Positions 61,346 through 64,000 of a stretch of 64,000 nucleotides of DNA are shown here, one piece after another. The notes beneath the pieces were generated by a model, which was not told the DNA's origin, searched no databases, and saw nothing but the letters and a program-made list of their open reading frames with translations. The stretch covers positions 24,231,385-24,295,384 of the forward strand of contig NC_044922.1 of the NCBI RefSeq assembly GCF_003576645.1. The letters run 5' to 3'. Within the stretch, counting starts at the first letter, position 1, and every line of letters starts with the position of its first letter. A program made the position numbers and the translations under genes. This DNA comes from Ipomoea triloba. Taxonomy: Eukaryota > Streptophyta > Magnoliopsida > Solanales > Convolvulaceae.

Positions 61346-62830
61346 AATCAATCTTAGTTATCCATTTGGTAAGATCTAACAGTTGTAGAGCAAAGAGGGA
61401 AAAATGCAAATACATTTTGATAAATAATTCAAACTTTTAAGATGTACTTTGTAACACTATAAAAGTGCATTTGCACCCAGTGTGAAAGCGCAATGCATTT
61501 AGAGTTCACCTTTTAGGGTTTATGGCCGGTTTAGTTTAGAATTTTTTTTTATTTTATTTTAGTTTTGCTTAGGGATTCACTTTTTTACTATTTAGGGTTT
61601 AGTTATTTTTTTTTATTTTTTATTTTGGTTTTAGAGTTTATCCGTAGGCAAAATCTCCTATGAGACCGTCTCATGTACGGAAGAGAATATGTGATACGTG
61701 TCGATTTTTTCATAAGTATTGAACTTTCCATCATAAATATTACAATTTTTATTATAAGTAACTCTTCAACCTCTAATAATATAACATTTTGATTTAAAAG
61801 TATTACATCTTTCATACAAAAATATTAAAATTTTCCTCATAAATATTACACTTTCTCGCATAAGTAACAATCACTCAAATGATCCATGATTATAGTATTA
61901 CAATTTTTCTCATAAGTAATTTCTTTAACTCCTAAATATTACACTTTAATTTAAAAGTATTACACTTTCTCTTATAAGTAACAAAAAATTTATTTCTAAT
62001 TAGTATTACATTTCCATCTTGACCCCGACCCGTCTCACAGGAGACTCATCCTTATTAATTAGGAATGCACTCTTTATATGGGCACACTCGATCGTGTGAA
62101 AACATGCGCCAATGAGAAAACTAAGAACTAATTAATAAAGCAATCAATTTGAGAAGATCTAATGGCTCTAAAGGAAAGAAAAGAAAAAAAAAATGTGGTG
62201 ACATTTTTGTACGTATAATTTTAGACACTATTGAATATATTTTAGCAAAATTACAAAGTGCATCCATTGATAAATCTTTAAAACTAAACTAGAAAACTAA
62301 ATCTTAAGCTAAACCATTAAATACTAAACCCAACAGTAAAAAGATAAATCCCTAAACCAAAGAAAAAAAAAATTCATACATTCTAAAAGGTGAACCTTGT
62401 AGTGCACTTTCGCATAGGATATGATGCACTTTAAAAGTATCGTCGGGTGCATTTTATAATATTGATGGGTGTATTTTATAATATTGCTAGATTCACTCAA
62501 AAGGTAAACCATAAATAGTAAACTCTAAAAAGTAAAAAGTGAACTTCTAAACCAAACTAAAAAACAAAAGCTAAATCTTAATCCCAAAAAAAAAAAAAAC
62601 TAAACCATAAACTATAAAAGTTGAACTCTCTCACTAGACTTTCACATATCACGAGATCGATGCACTCTTTAGTGGTGCTAATTGCGTGCACTTAAAATTA
62701 GAGCTATTTATCAAAATGTTACTAATTTGTTTCTTTTTCTCACCTTATTTTAAAGCCATTAGATCTTCCTAGATAGACAATTATGATTGATTCCCAATTT
62801 TCTCCTTAGTACAAGTTCTAGCTTTTTTGA
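61346..62830. repeat. AT-rich interspersed repeat with nested foldback
   Basis: 61440-61640 and 62270-62640 are inverted relatives (tttagggttta-type against taaaccctaa-type) and also resemble 22080-22320. Between them, about 61648-62050, ends cctatgagaccgtctcatg and cccgtctcacaggaga are inverted. They enclose degenerate ~20-bp units of the type ataagtattacactttctc. Confidence 0.5.
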
Positions 62831-63270
62831 TTGCTATCATATATAGCGTGTCATGAGAAATAGTAGCCCCATAAGAGTGTGTGTATGTATTAATCTCATT
62901 TGTCCATCGATTAAGGGTTGGATATTAAGAAGAAATGTAGTATCATTTCAATAATTACGACATTGCACATTCTCACGTGGATACTAAGCTAGTTCTTATG
63001 CGATCCTAATTATTTTATGATTTGTAATGAGAAGGAACGATTTTTATTTCTATGAAATAAAAGTAAAATATTACATGGACTCTTAAGTTCTACTCTATAC
63101 TTTTAATCTTCATTCAAAATTGTGATGTTAGATATTTTTTTAGAGTTTACAGGATGAAGATAACTTATTATCTCTTGTTACATTAAGGAGTAAAAATGGT
63201 AAGTAGAGGTTGAGATTCGATGTAGTGGAAATTAAAATAAAAAAAGGCGCAGAGAGTACAGTGTACTTAC
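62831..63270. other. Intergenic or intron, nothing recognised
   Basis: This lies 3' (minus strand) of the D27-like exon. I looked for the expected next exon and did not find it here. Confidence 0.4.
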
Positions 63271-63377
63271 TAGGGACCATATTGACAGGCATTCCCATAG
63301 AATTCTTGATGAATGTTTGAGATGGCATCTTGCATAGGTTGGTACACATTCCAACGCAATTGGTCTCCTCTAAGAAC
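63271..63377 (-). CDS. Orphan exon of a D27-like beta-carotene isomerase family gene
   Basis: A 107-nt exon on the minus strand, from acceptor gaattag (63378-63384) to donor GTAAGTAC (63263-63270), encoding [20 protein letters not shown] then [15 protein letters not shown]. This is the Cys-rich core of the DUF4033 domain of DWARF27-like plastid proteins. D27 itself makes 9-cis-beta-carotene for strigolactone synthesis. Both splice sites are good and the exon has no defect. Neighbouring exons are not seen: downstream ones are absent at least to 56.9 kb as far as I can read, and upstream ones would lie beyond 64000. It is either a gene with very long introns or an isolated exon. Confidence 0.8.
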
Positions 63378-63386
63378 CTAATTCAA

Positions 63387-63387
<1 letters not shown>

Positions 63388-63436
<49 letters not shown>

Positions 63437-63437
63437 G
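63388..63437. repeat. (AAT)n microsatellite
   Basis: About 15 ATA/TAA units, just upstream (minus strand) of the D27-like exon acceptor. Confidence 0.9.
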
Positions 63438-63529
63438 AGAAAATTGTATTTTTCGTTTCTTTATAATAAAATATTAAAGACAAAAAGTGAACATGAAAAA
63501 TTAATTTAGGGGTGAAAAGTGTAGAGGTG

Positions 63530-64000
63530 TGCAATTTACCGAAATTTTTCGGTTAACCGACCGAACCGAAAAATTTCGGTTAACCATTAACCGAACCGAA
63601 AAATTCGGTTCGGTTAATGGTTAAAGGAATCTTGAAAGTTCGGTTAACGGTTAATTCGGTTCGAAAGGTCGGTTAACCGAATTAACCGAACGGTTAACCG
63701 AATTTATATATATATATAGATAAATAATTAAATATAAATACTAAATACTAATTAGATTGAAGATTTGAAGTTATGGATGTTTGAATATTTGAAGTTATGG
63801 ATGATTTGTATTTTATTTTAATTGAATTTATTATTTTAGGTGTTATTTTTAGAATTTTATATTGTATGTTTAAAAAGTTCGGTTAATCGGTTAACCGACC
63901 GATTAACCGAAAAAAATTTCGGTTCGGTTAATTCGGTAACACATACTTTGGTTCGGTTAACGGTTAAAGGTTTTAAAATTTCGGTTAACTCGGTTCGGTT
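63530..64000. mobile_element. Repeat of cggttaaccg palindromes, cut by window end
   Basis: Dense cggttaaccg / ttcggttcgg words at 63540-63705 and again, inverted in layout, at 63875-64000, flanking AT-rich sequence. This is a well-known type of plant MITE-like repeat. The right end is outside the window. Confidence 0.65.

Overview
The window is nuclear DNA from a flowering plant, most likely a eudicot. It is AT-rich, its genes have many short GT-AG introns, and its genes are typical of plants: a DUF506/PDDEXK_6 protein, an SR-type cyclophilin, a NudC-like protein, and a D27-like isomerase exon. The rest is mostly plant transposable elements. I cannot name the species from sequence alone.

Layout. 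The left edge holds a broken F-box (SKIP2/VFB-like) copy at 1-250 and AT-rich tandem repeats. An intact three-exon DUF506 gene is at 1983-3378 (minus). A run of 429 G follows at 4794-5222 and is almost certainly not real. A TIR element and a TIR-like, minisatellite-bearing repeat lie at 6.4-7.5 kb. The largest feature is a Ty3/gypsy retrotransposon of the Tat type at 7521-21644. It has 819-bp LTRs, a 5-bp target duplication (CTTGT), gag and pol, two RNase H-like regions, and a spliced antisense gene between pol and the 3' LTR. A 225-bp solo LTR is nested in the 3' LTR. From 21.6 to 39 kb there is no intact gene, only a MULE transposase relic, an ARF GTPase pseudogene, MITEs, foldback elements and a 90-bp satellite.

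The right half holds two intact genes. A five-exon NudC-domain gene lies at 39480-41107 (minus), with a 5' leader apparently starting near 43.5 kb. A 13-exon cyclophilin-RS gene (CYP63 type) lies at 49347-56871 (plus), with nested LTR elements in its 3.4-kb intron 6. Between them are a Pack-MULE with a captured gene fragment (43657-45332, 9-bp target duplication), a tRNA-derived SINE with a 15-bp target duplication, a Tourist-like MITE, a Helitron Rep relic and a large foldback element. The last 7 kb is MITE and minisatellite sequence plus one orphan D27-like exon (63271-63377, minus).

Assembly quality matters here. There are three n bases (4793, 9896, 14695), a perfect 1.57-kb duplication ending at a poly-A and an n, and a series of tandem duplications of exactly 42 bp in two unrelated elements. 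These look like unmerged contig or read overlaps, and they distort the retrotransposon pol and the right TIR of the Pack-MULE.

The most interesting biology is the antisense gene in the Tat element, which has its own TATA box, a likely leader intron and three coding exons. Next are the Pack-MULE and a set of repeats that combine inverted ends with internal arrays of roughly 20-bp units.
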